64,000 bases of DNA from Phytopseudomonas argentinensis (GTDB lineage Bacteria; Pseudomonadota; Gammaproteobacteria; Pseudomonadales; Pseudomonadaceae), in NCBI RefSeq assembly GCF_900113905.1, contig NZ_FORC01000002.1, positions 1,040,772 through 1,104,771 of the forward strand, written 5' to 3'. The notes beneath the pieces were generated by a model. The model was not told the DNA's origin, did not search any database, and worked only from the letters and a program-made list of their open reading frames with translations. The translations under genes were made by a program, and so were the position numbers. Every line of letters begins with the position of its first letter. Position 1 is the stretch's first letter. Below, piece after piece: positions 8,103 through 16,996 of this stretch.

Positions 8103-9215
8103 TCACTCGTCGCTCCCCACCTTGGCTTCCGCTTGCTGCGTCGGCGCCTGCTGATCCGTTGCCATGGCGCGCTGCCGGGTGGCGTTGCGGTTCTCCAGCC
8201 ACTGGCGCAGGCCATGCATCAGCAGGGCGATGAACAGGGTCAGCAGGATACCCAGGGTGACGTTGAACAATCGCACTTGCGGCAGGTGCCAGTCCTTGGC
8301 CAGGCTCTCGGCCAGGAGCACGAAGCACACCGTCGTCTGCAGCACGAACAGGCCGTAGTGGTTGGCCTGCAAGGCGCGGCTGAGCATGATCAGCGGCAAC
8401 ATGATGGCGACCATCATCGGTGGGCTCTGCAGGCTATGGCCGAACAGGATGAGCAGACCGGCGGCGGTAAGGCTGGCCATGCTCGCCTGCAATGCCCGCA
8501 CCAGGCTGCCCCTGAACTCCAGCTGCAAGGTGGTGACCACGGCCAGGGTCAGCCAGTAGCCACGCTGCAGGTGCGCCATGTTGACGATCAAGCCGGCCAT
8601 TGACACTGCCAGCGTACAGCCCAGGGCGTACAGGCCCCATTGCTGGCGAGACTGACGCCCGGCGTGGCGACGCAGCACCTTGAGCAGGCTTATCAGTCGC
8701 GGCATGTACGGCCACATGCGCAGGCCATGCAGGCCGCGCAGGCCGAATGCCAGCAGCATCACCCACAGCCCGCCAAGCATGAACAGCATGGCGATGGCAT
8801 TGGGGTTGTTGAGCATGCTGCTGCCGTGCTGGCCTTGCCCCAGGCACAGGCATACCGTCAGGCCGATGCCGAGCTTGCCGGCCTCGGTGCCATAACGCTG
8901 CAGCCACGCCAGCAACAACCCGAAACCGGCGAACAGCGACAGGCTGATCAGCGGATGGGTGGCCGACCAGAAGCCCAGCCCGGCACTACAGGCGCCCAGA
9001 CCGGTGAGCAGCAGCATGCGCAGCATGCCAAAGCGGTGCAGCGGATTGGCCTGGGCAGCCTGGAAGGCGCCGACCGATGCCCACAGGAACCCTGGGTGGG
9101 CGCTGAACAAACCAAGCAGCAGTGGTAGCGCGCAACCCAGGCCGGCGACCACGGCCGGCCCCCAGGCGGGTGGCCCGGCGTGCCAGCTGAACAGCTGCCT
9201 GAATACCTGGCGCAT
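8103..9215 (-). CDS. FUSC-family (fusaric-acid-resistance-like) inner-membrane protein
   Basis: A 370-residue polytopic protein with two clusters of hydrophobic helices (about residues 20-155 and 195-335) separated by a basic cytoplasmic loop with 'RRHAGRQSRQQWG'. This twofold arrangement is that of FUSC/YccS-type proteins; the second cluster has the usual 'RGYWLTLAVVTTLQ' signature. The C-terminus is a soluble Gln/Ala-rich tail. Likely an efflux-associated membrane component, substrate unknown. The start lies two bases after the dgt stop, so the two genes are co-transcribed. No membrane-fusion partner is next to it. Confidence 0.85.
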   Translation of the reverse strand: MRQVFRQLFSWHAGPPAWGPAVVAGLGCALPLLLGLFSAHPGFLWASVGAFQAAQANPLHRFGMLRMLLLTGLGACSAGLGFWSATHPLISLSLFAGFGLLLAWLQRYGTEAGKLGIGLTVCLCLGQGQHGSSMLNNPNAIAMLFMLGGLWVMLLAFGLRGLHGLRMWPYMPRLISLLKVLRRHAGRQSRQQWGLYALGCTLAVSMAGLIVNMAHLQRGYWLTLAVVTTLQLEFRGSLVRALQASMASLTAAGLLILFGHSLQSPPMMVAIMLPLIMLSRALQANHYGLFVLQTTVCFVLLAESLAKDWHLPQVRLFNVTLGILLTLFIALLMHGLRQWLENRNATRQRAMATDQQAPTQQAEAKVGSDE

Positions 9216-9217
9216 CG

Positions 9218-10549
9218 TCAGACCGGGCTCGAGCGACCGGTCATTTCCCGCGCCATTTCGGTGGCGTAGCTGTCGGTCATGCCGGCGATGAAGTCGATCA
9301 TGCGCAGGAACGAGCGGTACAGCGGCCAGTGCGGGTCGGGGGCGTTATGGCCCAGCAGGTCGAGGATCCGCCGGTTCTTGAATGACGGCGTGCGCCCGCC
9401 GTGTTGCTCCAGGGCCGCGCCGCAGAAGGCATTGAGCAGGATTTCCAGGGTGGTGTAGGCACCGATCTCGTGCAGCGTCTTGCGCTTGTCCTGAAAGATC
9501 TTCTCGCGGGCCATGGCCTTGGCCGCTTGCACGCAGTGCTTGGCCGGGCCGTGCATGTGCTCGACCAGGTCGCCCTCCAGGCGGCCGGCCAGCAGGCTGG
9601 ACTGCTGCTCGACGAACGCCTGGGCGGCCGAGTTGGTGAGGTGCTCGATGGCCTTGCCACGCAGGATCGCCAGCTTGCGCCGACGCGAATCCTGCGGGCC
9701 GAGCTGGCGGTAGGTTTCCGGCAGGTCGTCACCCACCAGGTCGAGCAGCAGGGACTCCACTTCGGCGTAGTCGAGCAGCTCCATTTCCAGGCCGTCTTCC
9801 AGGTCGATCAGCCCGTAGCAGATGTCGTCCGCGGCCTCCATCAGGTACACCAGCGGATGACGTGCCCAGCGCTGCTCTTCGAGCTGCGGCAGGCCCAGTT
9901 TGCTGGCGATCTGTTCGAGCAGTGGCAGCTCGCTCTGGTAGCAACCGAACTTGTGTTTCTTGTAGCCCAGCGCTTCGGCATGCCGCGAGGTCCAGGGGTA
10001 CTTGAGGTAGGCGCCGAGGGTGGCGTAGGTCAGCCGTGTGCCGCCATCGAACTGATGGTACTCGAGCTGGGTGAGCACACGAAAACCCTGGGCGTTGCCT
10101 TCGAAACTGAGGAAGTCGCCGCGCTCGGCGTCGCTCATGGCGTCGAGCCAGCCGCGCCCGGCGGCCTGCTGGAACCAGTGACGGATCGCGTCCTCGCCGG
10201 AATGGCCGAACGGCGGGTTGCCGATATCATGGGCCAGGCAGGAGGATTGCACGACCATGCCCAGGTCGCTCGGCTCGCACCAGGCCGGCAGTTCGCCGCG
10301 CAGCATCTCGCCGACACGCATGCCCAGCGAGCGGCCCACGCAGCTGACTTCCAGGGAATGGGTCAGGCGCGTGTGGATATGGTCGTTGCTGGATACCGGA
10401 TGCACCTGGGTCTTGCGCCCCAGGCGGCGAAAGGCGCCGGAAAAGATGATGCGGTCGTGATCCTTGTGGAATGGGCTGCGGCCCAGTTCATCGGCGCTGG
10501 GCGAGGGTTTGCCGAGACGTTCACGGGTGAGCAGTGTTTGCCAGTCCAA
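9218..10549 (-). CDS. dgt: Deoxyguanosinetriphosphate triphosphohydrolase-like protein
   Basis: HD-superfamily dNTPase, 443 residues, expected to split dNTP into nucleoside and triphosphate. The metal site is visible: His64 in 'RLTHSLEV', the H107-D108 pair in '[15 protein letters not shown]', and the later Asp in '[16 protein letters not shown]'. The N-terminal '[22 protein letters not shown]' is the classic dGTPase opening. The length is that of the Dgt subfamily common in pseudomonads (E. coli Dgt is 505). True substrate preference within this subfamily varies. First gene of a two-gene unit with the FUSC protein. Confidence 0.92.
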   Translation of the reverse strand: MDWQTLLTRERLGKPSPSADELGRSPFHKDHDRIIFSGAFRRLGRKTQVHPVSSNDHIHTRLTHSLEVSCVGRSLGMRVGEMLRGELPAWCEPSDLGMVVQSSCLAHDIGNPPFGHSGEDAIRHWFQQAAGRGWLDAMSDAERGDFLSFEGNAQGFRVLTQLEYHQFDGGTRLTYATLGAYLKYPWTSRHAEALGYKKHKFGCYQSELPLLEQIASKLGLPQLEEQRWARHPLVYLMEAADDICYGLIDLEDGLEMELLDYAEVESLLLDLVGDDLPETYRQLGPQDSRRRKLAILRGKAIEHLTNSAAQAFVEQQSSLLAGRLEGDLVEHMHGPAKHCVQAAKAMAREKIFQDKRKTLHEIGAYTTLEILLNAFCGAALEQHGGRTPSFKNRRILDLLGHNAPDPHWPLYRSFLRMIDFIAGMTDSYATEMAREMTGRSSPV

Positions 10550-10666
10550 GCGTGTTTCCTTTACCGGTTACCGCGGGTCAAAGATGTGCGCTCTTGCCAG
10601 CGGAGCCGCACAGGCGAATGCCTGTTAGCTTCCCTGTTCATTGGGGCAACTGCAAGGCCGTATCCA

Positions 10667-11830
10667 CTAAAGTCCACTGGCGTCGATATCGACCAGCAGC
10701 AGGCGCGCGCCGTCATCGATGAACTGCCCGGCGGTCAGGCAATACTGATTGGTCGTGGCGTCGCGGTAGGTATTGGACAGGACCAGGCGGCGCTCGTCCC
10801 AGCCTTCGGCCAGCAGCTGATAGAAGTAGGGGCGCCAGGACCAGTTATGGCCCAGGTAGCGATCGTCGGCTTGCCACCTGCCATCGCGCCATTCGAGGTT
10901 TGGGGTGATCTGGGTGCCATGCCTGTCGCATTGGTAAAGGCGCAGCAGCCATGGGTACGTGGCTGGCGTGACCGCGGGCGCGCGTGACTGGGTGTCGCTT
11001 TTAAGCTGCGTGAACAGCTCGGCGAGCTGCCTGCGCAATGCCATGAGACGCATGCGCTCGGCGAGCTTCTTCTGCACATAGGCGTCGCGCAACCTGGCGA
11101 AGTGCTCGACGAAAGCGTCGCTATCAAAGAACGCGAGTTCTGGCTTGGCGAACAGGTAGCCCTGTACAAAACGGGCGCCGCATTCCAGCGCGAAATGCAG
11201 TTCGGCTTCGGTCTCTACACCTTCAGCGATGATCCAGCAGCCGGTCTTTTCCGCCATCAGGGCTAGGGCCTTGACCACTTCTCCACTGGGCCCGCCGCGG
11301 GCCGCCTCCTTGAACAGGCGCATGTCCAGTTTGAGAATGTCGGGGTGCAAGGCCAGAACGCGGTCGAGCTGCGAATACCCGGCGCCGAAGTCGTCGATGG
11401 CAATGCGCACCCCGGCCTCGCGATAGCGGGCTGCCACGGCCGCCAGGCGCTGGCTGGCGCCGCCCAGCTCGGTAATCTCGAACACCACGCGCCTGGGGTC
11501 GATAGCACTGCCTGCCAGTTGCTTGAGGCTTGGCAGCGCCTGTTGCGGTCGCAGGCGACCAATCCAGCGCGGAGAGATGTTCACGCTCAGGAACCAGTCC
11601 GGCGGCGCATCTTGAAAGCGCGCGAACGCCTGCTCGCGAACGGCGCGGTCAAGCTTGCGCAGGGCAGCGGCAGGTGTTTTCGGATCGGCGAACAGCGGCC
11701 CTGCCGACTGCAGGTGGCCATCGGCGTCGCGCAATCGGGCGAGCGCTTCGACACCGGCGATCTGTCCGCTAGCGGTGTCGATGAAGGGTTGGAAGACGGC
11801 GACAGGTTGACCGTCGAGCACCGGGCACAT
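10667..11830 (-). CDS. EAL-domain c-di-GMP phosphodiesterase with C-terminal sensory domain
   Basis: A 387-residue soluble protein. The EAL domain (about 5-245) keeps the full catalytic set: E28 (EALAR), N84, E121, D146-D147 (DDFGAG), K167, E203 and Q223, so hydrolysis of c-di-GMP to pGpG is expected. The C-terminal region (about 275-387) has 'YLGHNWSWRPYFYQLL' and 'TNQYCLTAGQFIDD', which look like the PAS-like YkuI_C sensory domain. No membrane segment. No adjacent diguanylate cyclase. Start at 11830; an upstream start is not available in frame near an RBS. Confidence 0.9.
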   Translation of the reverse strand: MCPVLDGQPVAVFQPFIDTASGQIAGVEALARLRDADGHLQSAGPLFADPKTPAAALRKLDRAVREQAFARFQDAPPDWFLSVNISPRWIGRLRPQQALPSLKQLAGSAIDPRRVVFEITELGGASQRLAAVAARYREAGVRIAIDDFGAGYSQLDRVLALHPDILKLDMRLFKEAARGGPSGEVVKALALMAEKTGCWIIAEGVETEAELHFALECGARFVQGYLFAKPELAFFDSDAFVEHFARLRDAYVQKKLAERMRLMALRRQLAELFTQLKSDTQSRAPAVTPATYPWLLRLYQCDRHGTQITPNLEWRDGRWQADDRYLGHNWSWRPYFYQLLAEGWDERRLVLSNTYRDATTNQYCLTAGQFIDDGARLLLVDIDASGL

Positions 11831-11902
11831 CCTTAGTGATAGGGCGGGGGCCGGGATATGACCTGGCCTTTAGCGCCGTTTCTAGCAATAAGGTGGCCAG
11901 TT

Positions 11903-12232
11903 TTACGCTTGATCGGGTTTTTCTGCTGGCTTTTCGCCTGTATCCCGAGGTGCGCGTTTGCGCAGGTCAGGAAAGGCGGCAAGTGCCATGCGCAGCCAAC
12001 GGCGCCATTGGCCCCCGCGCATGCCCAGTACCGTCAGGGCGAACACGCCACCGGTGATCCAGATTGGTGCGTTGCTCTTCTTGAGTTCCTCGCGCCAATG
12101 TGTGCCCAGGTTCTTGGCTCTTTGCAGCGGCTCGAGCATGACCAGGGTTTCATGGCGAATTTCCTGGCGATGCATTTCCAGGCGCAACCGCAGCATGGTC
12201 TTGCGCAATTCCCTGGTGCTTTTGTCGGTCAT
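11903..12232 (-). CDS. YqjK-like small envelope-associated protein
   Basis: A 109-residue protein: basic N-terminal helix ('STRELRKTMLRLRLEMHRQ'), one membrane segment ('APIWITGGVFALTVLGM', about 55-71), then a basic tail. It is third in a cluster with DUF883 and holin-like proteins and overlaps the previous gene by four bases (ATGA), matching the E. coli yqjD-yqjE-yqjK order. Function unknown. Confidence 0.75.
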   Translation of the reverse strand: MTDKSTRELRKTMLRLRLEMHRQEIRHETLVMLEPLQRAKNLGTHWREELKKSNAPIWITGGVFALTVLGMRGGQWRRWLRMALAAFPDLRKRAPRDTGEKPAEKPDQA

Positions 12233-12615
12233 GGCAGCAGTTGCTCGCGATCACGGGCCAGTTCTTCGAGGCTGGCGCTGAAGGGCGCCGGCGCATTGCG
12301 CATGCGCTGTACCAGGTGCCAGCCGCAAACCAGCAGGCCTGCTGCATAGAAGAGGCAGAGCAGGGTGATGACCAGAATACGGTGGGTATCCCAGAAGAGA
12401 ATCAGCAGCGCGGCCGACACGCCAATAATCAGCATGAGACCGAATAGCACACAGAGACCTGTCAGGATCAGCAGGGTGACGGTGCGGGCCTGCTGTTCCT
12501 TGATCTCTTCGCTGAAAAGTGCCACATGGCCATGAACCAGCCCGAGCAGCGCACCGGCCAGGCGCCGTGGCGAAGGGCCGCGGCTGGGAGGTGCTGCTGT
12601 CTGGCTGTCATCCAT
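12229..12615 (-). CDS. yqjE: YqjE-like holin-superfamily membrane protein
   Basis: A 128-residue protein with two long hydrophobic segments (about 45-75 and 80-105) after an amphipathic 'HVALFSEEIKEQQART' helix, the signature of the 'phage holin family'/DUF1469 proteins of the yqjDEK cluster. Not phage-borne here: both neighbours are yqjD- and yqjK-like and no phage genes are near. Probably stress-induced in the envelope; mechanism unknown. Confidence 0.8.
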   Translation of the reverse strand: MDDSQTAAPPSRGPSPRRLAGALLGLVHGHVALFSEEIKEQQARTVTLLILTGLCVLFGLMLIIGVSAALLILFWDTHRILVITLLCLFYAAGLLVCGWHLVQRMRNAPAPFSASLEELARDREQLLP

Positions 12616-12627
12616 GTGCTGTCCTGA

Positions 12628-12957
12628 TCAACGTCGGCTAATGAGCATGCCAATCAGTATACCAATGCCGGCGGCAATGCCGATGGTCTGCCACGGATGG
12701 GTCTGCACATAGTCTTCGGTTGCGCCGGCCACTGCACGGCCACGCTGAACCACGGTTTCTTCGGTGTTCTTCAGTGTAGTGCGCGCACGGCCGAGGCTGT
12801 CACGGATCTGTGCACGCAGCTCTTCTGCCTGTTCGCCGACCAGACCAGCCGAGTGCTGCAGCAGGGTTTCGGTGTCACGTACCAGTGCCTGGAACTCTTC
12901 GAGCAGTTCTTCCTTGTTGGCGGGAGCTGCGGGGCGCGGGGGAAGGGGACGGGCCAT
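12628..12957 (-). CDS. yqjD: DUF883 (YqjD/ElaB) membrane-anchored protein
   Basis: A 109-residue protein: Pro-rich start, long amphipathic helix with Glu/Gln/Leu heptads (about 15-80), then a C-terminal tail anchor with glycine zipper 'IGIAAGIGILIGMLISRR'. This is the ElaB/YqjD/DUF883 architecture; E. coli YqjD tethers ribosomes to the inner membrane in stationary phase. Start at 12957 has AGGAG upstream. First gene of a three-gene unit. Confidence 0.85.
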   Translation of the reverse strand: MARPLPPRPAAPANKEELLEEFQALVRDTETLLQHSAGLVGEQAEELRAQIRDSLGRARTTLKNTEETVVQRGRAVAGATEDYVQTHPWQTIGIAAGIGILIGMLISRR

Positions 12958-13325
12958 TGATCAATCTCCTGAAGGTATGAGGCGGTGTAAGGGGTTCGAG
13001 TTGCGCGTCCCGGGCAGGTTCACTCTATCTGCCAAGTCAGCTGAAAAGCGCGCATGGAAGGGCACAGGCATTGCATTGGCGAAACCCGAGGTTGGCGGCA
13101 ATGCATGGTTATGGTGCCGGGCCGTCTTCTTGGCATCTGTCTGGTGCCTAATTAACTTTTTGATAAATATAGATAAATTCCAGAAAAGAGCTGGCTACGG
13201 AGCGCCGTTGCGCCAGTGTGCTCCCTACGGGAGCGCGGCGTGACAAAAGTGTGTGCCTATAAATGGTGCTTCTCGACAGGCAGATGTTCTTTTTTGGTGC
13301 TTTTCGCTGCGGAGTCCTTGCTTCG
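12958..13325. other. Divergent intergenic region between yqjD-like and amt genes
   Basis: No gene supported. The right part (13140-13190) is AT-rich around 'TTTTTGATAAATATAG', suitable for a promoter. A candidate sigma-54 site lies at 13060-13075 (separate entry). A short inverted repeat of GCTCCC/GGGAGC sits near 13220-13232. Confidence 0.5.
13060..13075 (+). promoter_or_regulatory. Candidate sigma-54 promoter upstream of amt
   Basis: GGGCACAGGCATTGCA matches the TGGCACG-N4-TTGCW consensus at all but two positions, with the invariant GG and GC ten bases apart. It reads toward the ammonium transporter, whose family is commonly NtrC/RpoN-controlled. It lies about 250 bases from the start codon, which is rather far, and no clear NtrC site was found. 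Confidence 0.35.
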
Positions 13326-14534
13326 ATGGAACACCTCGACAGTGCCGTACAAACCCTGATCCACGGATCCAACACACTATTCATTCTGATCGGCGCAATC
13401 ATGGTGCTGGCCATGCATGCCGGCTTCGCCTTTCTGGAAGTCGGTACGGTGCGCCAGAAGAACCAGGTCAACGCGCTGTCAAAGATCCTTTCGGACTTCG
13501 CCATTTCAGCCGTTGCCTACTTCTTTATCGGCTACTGGATCGCCTATGGAGTCAGCTTTCTGCATCCGGCCAGCATGCTGGTCGAGGGCAGCGGCTATGG
13601 GCTGGTGAAGTTCTTTTTCCTGCTGACCTTCGCCGCGGCGATTCCGGCGATCATTTCCGGGGGCATTGCCGAGCGCGCACGCTTCGGCCCGCAGCTGTGT
13701 GCCACTGCCCTGATCGTTGCCTTCGTCTATCCGTTTTTCGAAGGCGTCATCTGGAACGGCAACTTTGGCTTCCAGGCCTGGTTGCAGGCGCATTTCGCCG
13801 CGCCGTTCCATGATTTCGCCGGCTCGGTGGTGGTGCATGGGGTCGGGGGCTGGCTGGCCTTTGCCGCGGTGGTACTGCTGGGGCGCCGCGATGGTCGCTA
13901 CCGGGATGGCCGTCTGGTGGCCATGGCGCCGTCGAGCATTCCGTTTCTGGCGTTGGGTTCCTGGGTGCTGATCATCGGCTGGTTCGGCTTCAACGTCATG
14001 AGCGCGCAGACCCTGGGCAGCATCAGCGGGCTGGTGGCCGTCAACACGCTGATGGCGATGGTCGGCGGTACCCTGGCGGCGCTGATCGTCGGGCGCAACG
14101 ACCCGGGCTTCCTGCACAACGGGCCACTGGCCGGGCTGGTGGCCATCTGCGCCGGCTCCGACCTGATGCATCCGGTTGGCGCCCTGGCGACCGGCGCGAT
14201 AGCCGGGGCGCTATTCGTCTGGGCCTTTACCGCGACCCAGGTGAAATGGAAGATCGATGACGTGCTTGGCGTCTGGCCGTTGCACGGCTTGTGTGGTGTG
14301 TGGGGCGGCATTGCCTGTGGCATTTTCGGCCAGCCCTGGTGGGGCGGCCTGGGCGGTGTGAGTCTTGCCAGCCAGGTGGTCGGCAGCCTGGCCGGCATTG
14401 CCGTGGCGCTGCTCGGTGGTTTCGCCGTGTATGGGCTGCTCAAGCTGTTGGTCGGTATTCGCCTGACCCAGGAGCAGGAGTACTACGGTGCTGACCTGTC
14501 GATCCATCGGATCGGCGCCGTCAGCCAGGACTGA
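13326..14534 (+). CDS. amt: Ammonium transporter (Amt family)
   Basis: A 402-residue membrane channel for NH4+/NH3 with about eleven helices. Conserved parts: 'HAGFAFLEVGTVRQKN' near the start, 'AIPAIISGGIAERARF' carrying the family signature, and the twin pore histidines in 'VVVHGVGGW' and 'WPLHGLCGVWGG'. ATG at 13326 gives the normal N-terminus; an earlier start at 13263 adds residues unlike the family. No glnK lies beside it, unlike amtB of many proteobacteria, so this is probably a second, stand-alone amt. Confidence 0.93.
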   Translation: MEHLDSAVQTLIHGSNTLFILIGAIMVLAMHAGFAFLEVGTVRQKNQVNALSKILSDFAISAVAYFFIGYWIAYGVSFLHPASMLVEGSGYGLVKFFFLLTFAAAIPAIISGGIAERARFGPQLCATALIVAFVYPFFEGVIWNGNFGFQAWLQAHFAAPFHDFAGSVVVHGVGGWLAFAAVVLLGRRDGRYRDGRLVAMAPSSIPFLALGSWVLIIGWFGFNVMSAQTLGSISGLVAVNTLMAMVGGTLAALIVGRNDPGFLHNGPLAGLVAICAGSDLMHPVGALATGAIAGALFVWAFTATQVKWKIDDVLGVWPLHGLCGVWGGIACGIFGQPWWGGLGGVSLASQVVGSLAGIAVALLGGFAVYGLLKLLVGIRLTQEQEYYGADLSIHRIGAVSQD

Positions 14535-14633
14535 GCATCGCCAATCCTTCGGTCGACTCAGGGCTGGGGCGGCCTAAACTTTTGTCGAGGGCTGCCGTCA
14601 ACCTTGGACATGCTCCGTTTTCGGTGACTTGCC

Positions 14634-15743
14634 ATGGCTATTTCAATCCCGCTGTCGACCAATACGACAGGCCGCTCGCCGCAGATCGGCGGGCAGCCTA
14701 CCATCCGCAACGCAGCCGATGCCCAGGCGACGCTGGCCAACCGTCTCGCCGAGCGCCTGGGCTTGCCGCCCGGCTCGCTGACGGCCAAGCAGGACGACTT
14801 CTCGCCGGAAAAAGTGGCGGATCGTGTACTGGGCTTCGTCGAGCAGCGACTCAAGAGCGAAGCGGCTTCCGGCGCCGACCCTGAAAAACTGCAGAAGCTG
14901 CTGGATCAGGCCCGCTCCGGTGTGCAGAAGGGCTTTGACGATGCGCGCAAGATTCTCGACGGCATGGGGATGCTCAAGGACAAGGTCGCCGCCGACATCG
15001 ACGACACCTTCAAGCGCATCCAGCAGGGCTTTGCCAATCTCGACAAGCAATTTGGTTCTGCACCTGCCGCCGGCGGCACCGGGGTTACGCCTACCGCCAG
15101 TGATCGCTTCGCGGCGGTCGCGGAAAGCTTCGAACTCAACATCACCACCCGTGACGGCGACCGCCTGCGGGTATCGGTAGCCCAGGCCTCGGCTGCCTGG
15201 TCTCGCAGTGAAGGCACCAGCCAGCAGTCGGGCAGCCTGCAGATCGGCGGTTGGCAGGTGGAGGTCGAAGGCGAGCTGGATGATCAGGAAAAGGCTGCCC
15301 TGGAGAAACTCTTCGGCCAGGTGCAGGATCTGTCCAATGCCTTCTATTCGGGCGATATGGGCGGCGCGTTCGATCGCGCCATGTCGCTGGATATGGACGG
15401 CTCGCAACTGGCCTCCATGTCGCTGCGGCTCACCCAAACCAGCGTACGCCAGGCAACCGACACCTATGGCGCGGTATCCAGCGAGGGCGGGCAGTCGGCC
15501 AGTGCCGTGAACGGCGCCTTGACCGACTACGCGCAGGGGCTGCTCGATGCGCTGCGCACCGCCGATGCCTGGGCCAGCGATGGCAAGGGGCTGCTGCAGG
15601 ATCTGCTCAAAGGCGGCTTCTCGCTGGATGAGCGCTTCGATCCGGCGCGCCTGGACAAGGCCGAGCAGCTCAATGGTCGCCTGCTCGATGGTCTGCAAGG
15701 GTTGCTGGCACCGCAGGGCAACGCGGTGGGAGACAAAACCTGA
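14634..15743 (+). CDS. DUF5610 domain protein
   Basis: A 369-residue protein with an Ser/Thr-rich start ('MAISIPLSTNTTGRSPQIGG'), a charged helical region (about 30-130, 'EKVADRVLGFVEQRLK'), and a C-terminal half with regular polar beta/helical sequence ('LNITTRDGDRLRVSV' near 175). I recognise the N-terminal half as the DUF5610 type found in pseudomonads. No signal peptide or membrane helix. The cysteine-free composition and polar surface would suit a secreted or flagellar-type protein but nothing proves this. Function unknown. Confidence 0.7.
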   Translation: MAISIPLSTNTTGRSPQIGGQPTIRNAADAQATLANRLAERLGLPPGSLTAKQDDFSPEKVADRVLGFVEQRLKSEAASGADPEKLQKLLDQARSGVQKGFDDARKILDGMGMLKDKVAADIDDTFKRIQQGFANLDKQFGSAPAAGGTGVTPTASDRFAAVAESFELNITTRDGDRLRVSVAQASAAWSRSEGTSQQSGSLQIGGWQVEVEGELDDQEKAALEKLFGQVQDLSNAFYSGDMGGAFDRAMSLDMDGSQLASMSLRLTQTSVRQATDTYGAVSSEGGQSASAVNGALTDYAQGLLDALRTADAWASDGKGLLQDLLKGGFSLDERFDPARLDKAEQLNGRLLDGLQGLLAPQGNAVGDKT

Positions 15744-15796
15744 CATGATGGCGCGAGATGGTAAACTGCCATCTTTGTCGCTGCGCAGGCATGATC

Positions 15797-16033
15797 ATGC
15801 TTCCTGAATGCCAGCTGTTGGGCACCCTGGGCTGCCATCTGTGCGAGTACGCAGAGGCCGTGCTGATGCCGTTCGTGGACAACGGCCTGTCGGTCGAGTT
15901 GCTGGATATCGCCGAGCAGCCCGGGTGGCTGGAGCGCTATGCCCTGGTAATTCCGGTGCTGCGTCGCACGGACACGGGGGCTGAGCTGCACTGGCCGTTC
16001 GACGCCTCACAGGTTGCCGCCTTTCTCGGTTGA
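15797..16033 (+). CDS. Glutaredoxin-like (DUF836) thiol protein
   Basis: A 78-residue thioredoxin-fold mini-protein beginning 'MLPECQLLGTLGCHLC'; the CxxC (CHLC) at about residues 13-16 is the redox site and 'IPVLRRTDTG' holds the cis-Pro. Matches the glutaredoxin-like DUF836 family. The start at 15797 is chosen from family appearance; ATG at 15791 would add two residues. It follows the DUF5610 gene on the same strand and precedes the CheV-like gene. Confidence 0.8.
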   Translation: MLPECQLLGTLGCHLCEYAEAVLMPFVDNGLSVELLDIAEQPGWLERYALVIPVLRRTDTGAELHWPFDASQVAAFLG

Positions 16034-16106
16034 CCTGCGGCATCAGAACGACAGGCACCTGGCCTTGGGGCCAACTTTCTTTTTTGCTAAATGGGGAATC
16101 ACGTCC

Positions 16107-16994
16107 ATGAACATGGTGCTTGGCGATGCGTTATCGCTGCTGCTGTTTCGTTTGCACAGCGGCCGCTTGTTGGGCATCAACCTGCTCAAGGTCAATGAAA
16201 TCATTCCCTGCCCGGCCCTGACCAAGATGCCCAGCCGTCATCCGCACGTGCGTGGGGTAGCCACGCTGCGCGGCTCGGCATTGACGGTCATCGACCTGGC
16301 TCGCGCCATTGGTGAGCGTGGCGGCAGCGACAGCCAGGAGGGTTGCCTGATCGTCACCGAACTGAGCCGCTCGCGGCAGGGACTGCACGTGCACAGTGTC
16401 GAACGTATCGTGCAGTGCTCGACCCGCGACGTGCGTCCGCCACCTTCGGGTGCCGGCCCGCGTGCGTTCATCACCGGGGTGACCCAGATCGATGGCACCA
16501 TCGTGCAGATTCTCGACATCGAGAAAGTCCTGCACGAAATCGCCCCGGCGCCCCTCGAGGAGGTCGGCGAGCAGCTGCTTTCCCCGGCCGAGCAGCAGTT
16601 ACTGCAGGGGCGCCGCGTGCTGGTGGTCGATGATTCTCAGGTGGCACTGCAGCAGACCCTGATCACCCTGCGCCAGCTCGATCTCGACTGCCAGGCGGTA
16701 CGTAGCGCTGCCAGTGCCCTGGAAGTGCTACATGAGGCGCAGCAGGAGGGCCGACCCGTCGAGGTGCTGGTCTCGGATATCGAAATGCCGGAGATGGACG
16801 GCTACACCCTGGTTCAGCAGATTCGCAAGGACGCGGTCCTTGGCGAAACCTACGTACTGCTGCATACCTCGCTGGACAGCACCATGAACACCGAGAGAGC
16901 CCGGGCAGTAGGGGCCAACGACGTGCTCACCAAGTTTTCCCGGGTGGATCTCAGCAAGGCTTTGCTGCGTGCGTTCCAGCGCCTGGACGACTGA
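16107..16994 (+). CDS. cheV: CheV-type chemotaxis adaptor (CheW-receiver fusion)
   Basis: A 295-residue protein coupling receptors to CheA. CheW-like domain at about 8-150 ('LLGINLLKVNEI' near 21-32, 'RGSALTVIDLA' near 55-65), then a receiver domain at about 168-292 with acidic pocket D175-D176, phospho-acceptor D224 in 'LVSDIEMPEMDGY' and K276 in 'DVLTKFS'. All receiver catalytic residues are intact, so phosphorylation-dependent adaptation is plausible. No che cluster is adjacent. The start at 16107 ('MNMVLGDAL') follows 'AATCACGTCC'; upstream in-frame residues do not match. Convergent with sprT, only two bases apart. Confidence 0.88.
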   Translation: MNMVLGDALSLLLFRLHSGRLLGINLLKVNEIIPCPALTKMPSRHPHVRGVATLRGSALTVIDLARAIGERGGSDSQEGCLIVTELSRSRQGLHVHSVERIVQCSTRDVRPPPSGAGPRAFITGVTQIDGTIVQILDIEKVLHEIAPAPLEEVGEQLLSPAEQQLLQGRRVLVVDDSQVALQQTLITLRQLDLDCQAVRSAASALEVLHEAQQEGRPVEVLVSDIEMPEMDGYTLVQQIRKDAVLGETYVLLHTSLDSTMNTERARAVGANDVLTKFSRVDLSKALLRAFQRLDD

Positions 16995-16996
16995 CG

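Noticed and set aside
9401..10987. 528-codon plus-strand frame opposite dgt
   Set aside because: Covers dgt and part of the EAL gene in antisense; product is Gln/Val/Gly-rich without domains.
12229..12615. 'Holin' considered as a sign of prophage
   Set aside because: It belongs to the chromosomal yqjD-yqjE-yqjK-like cluster and no phage genes are near.
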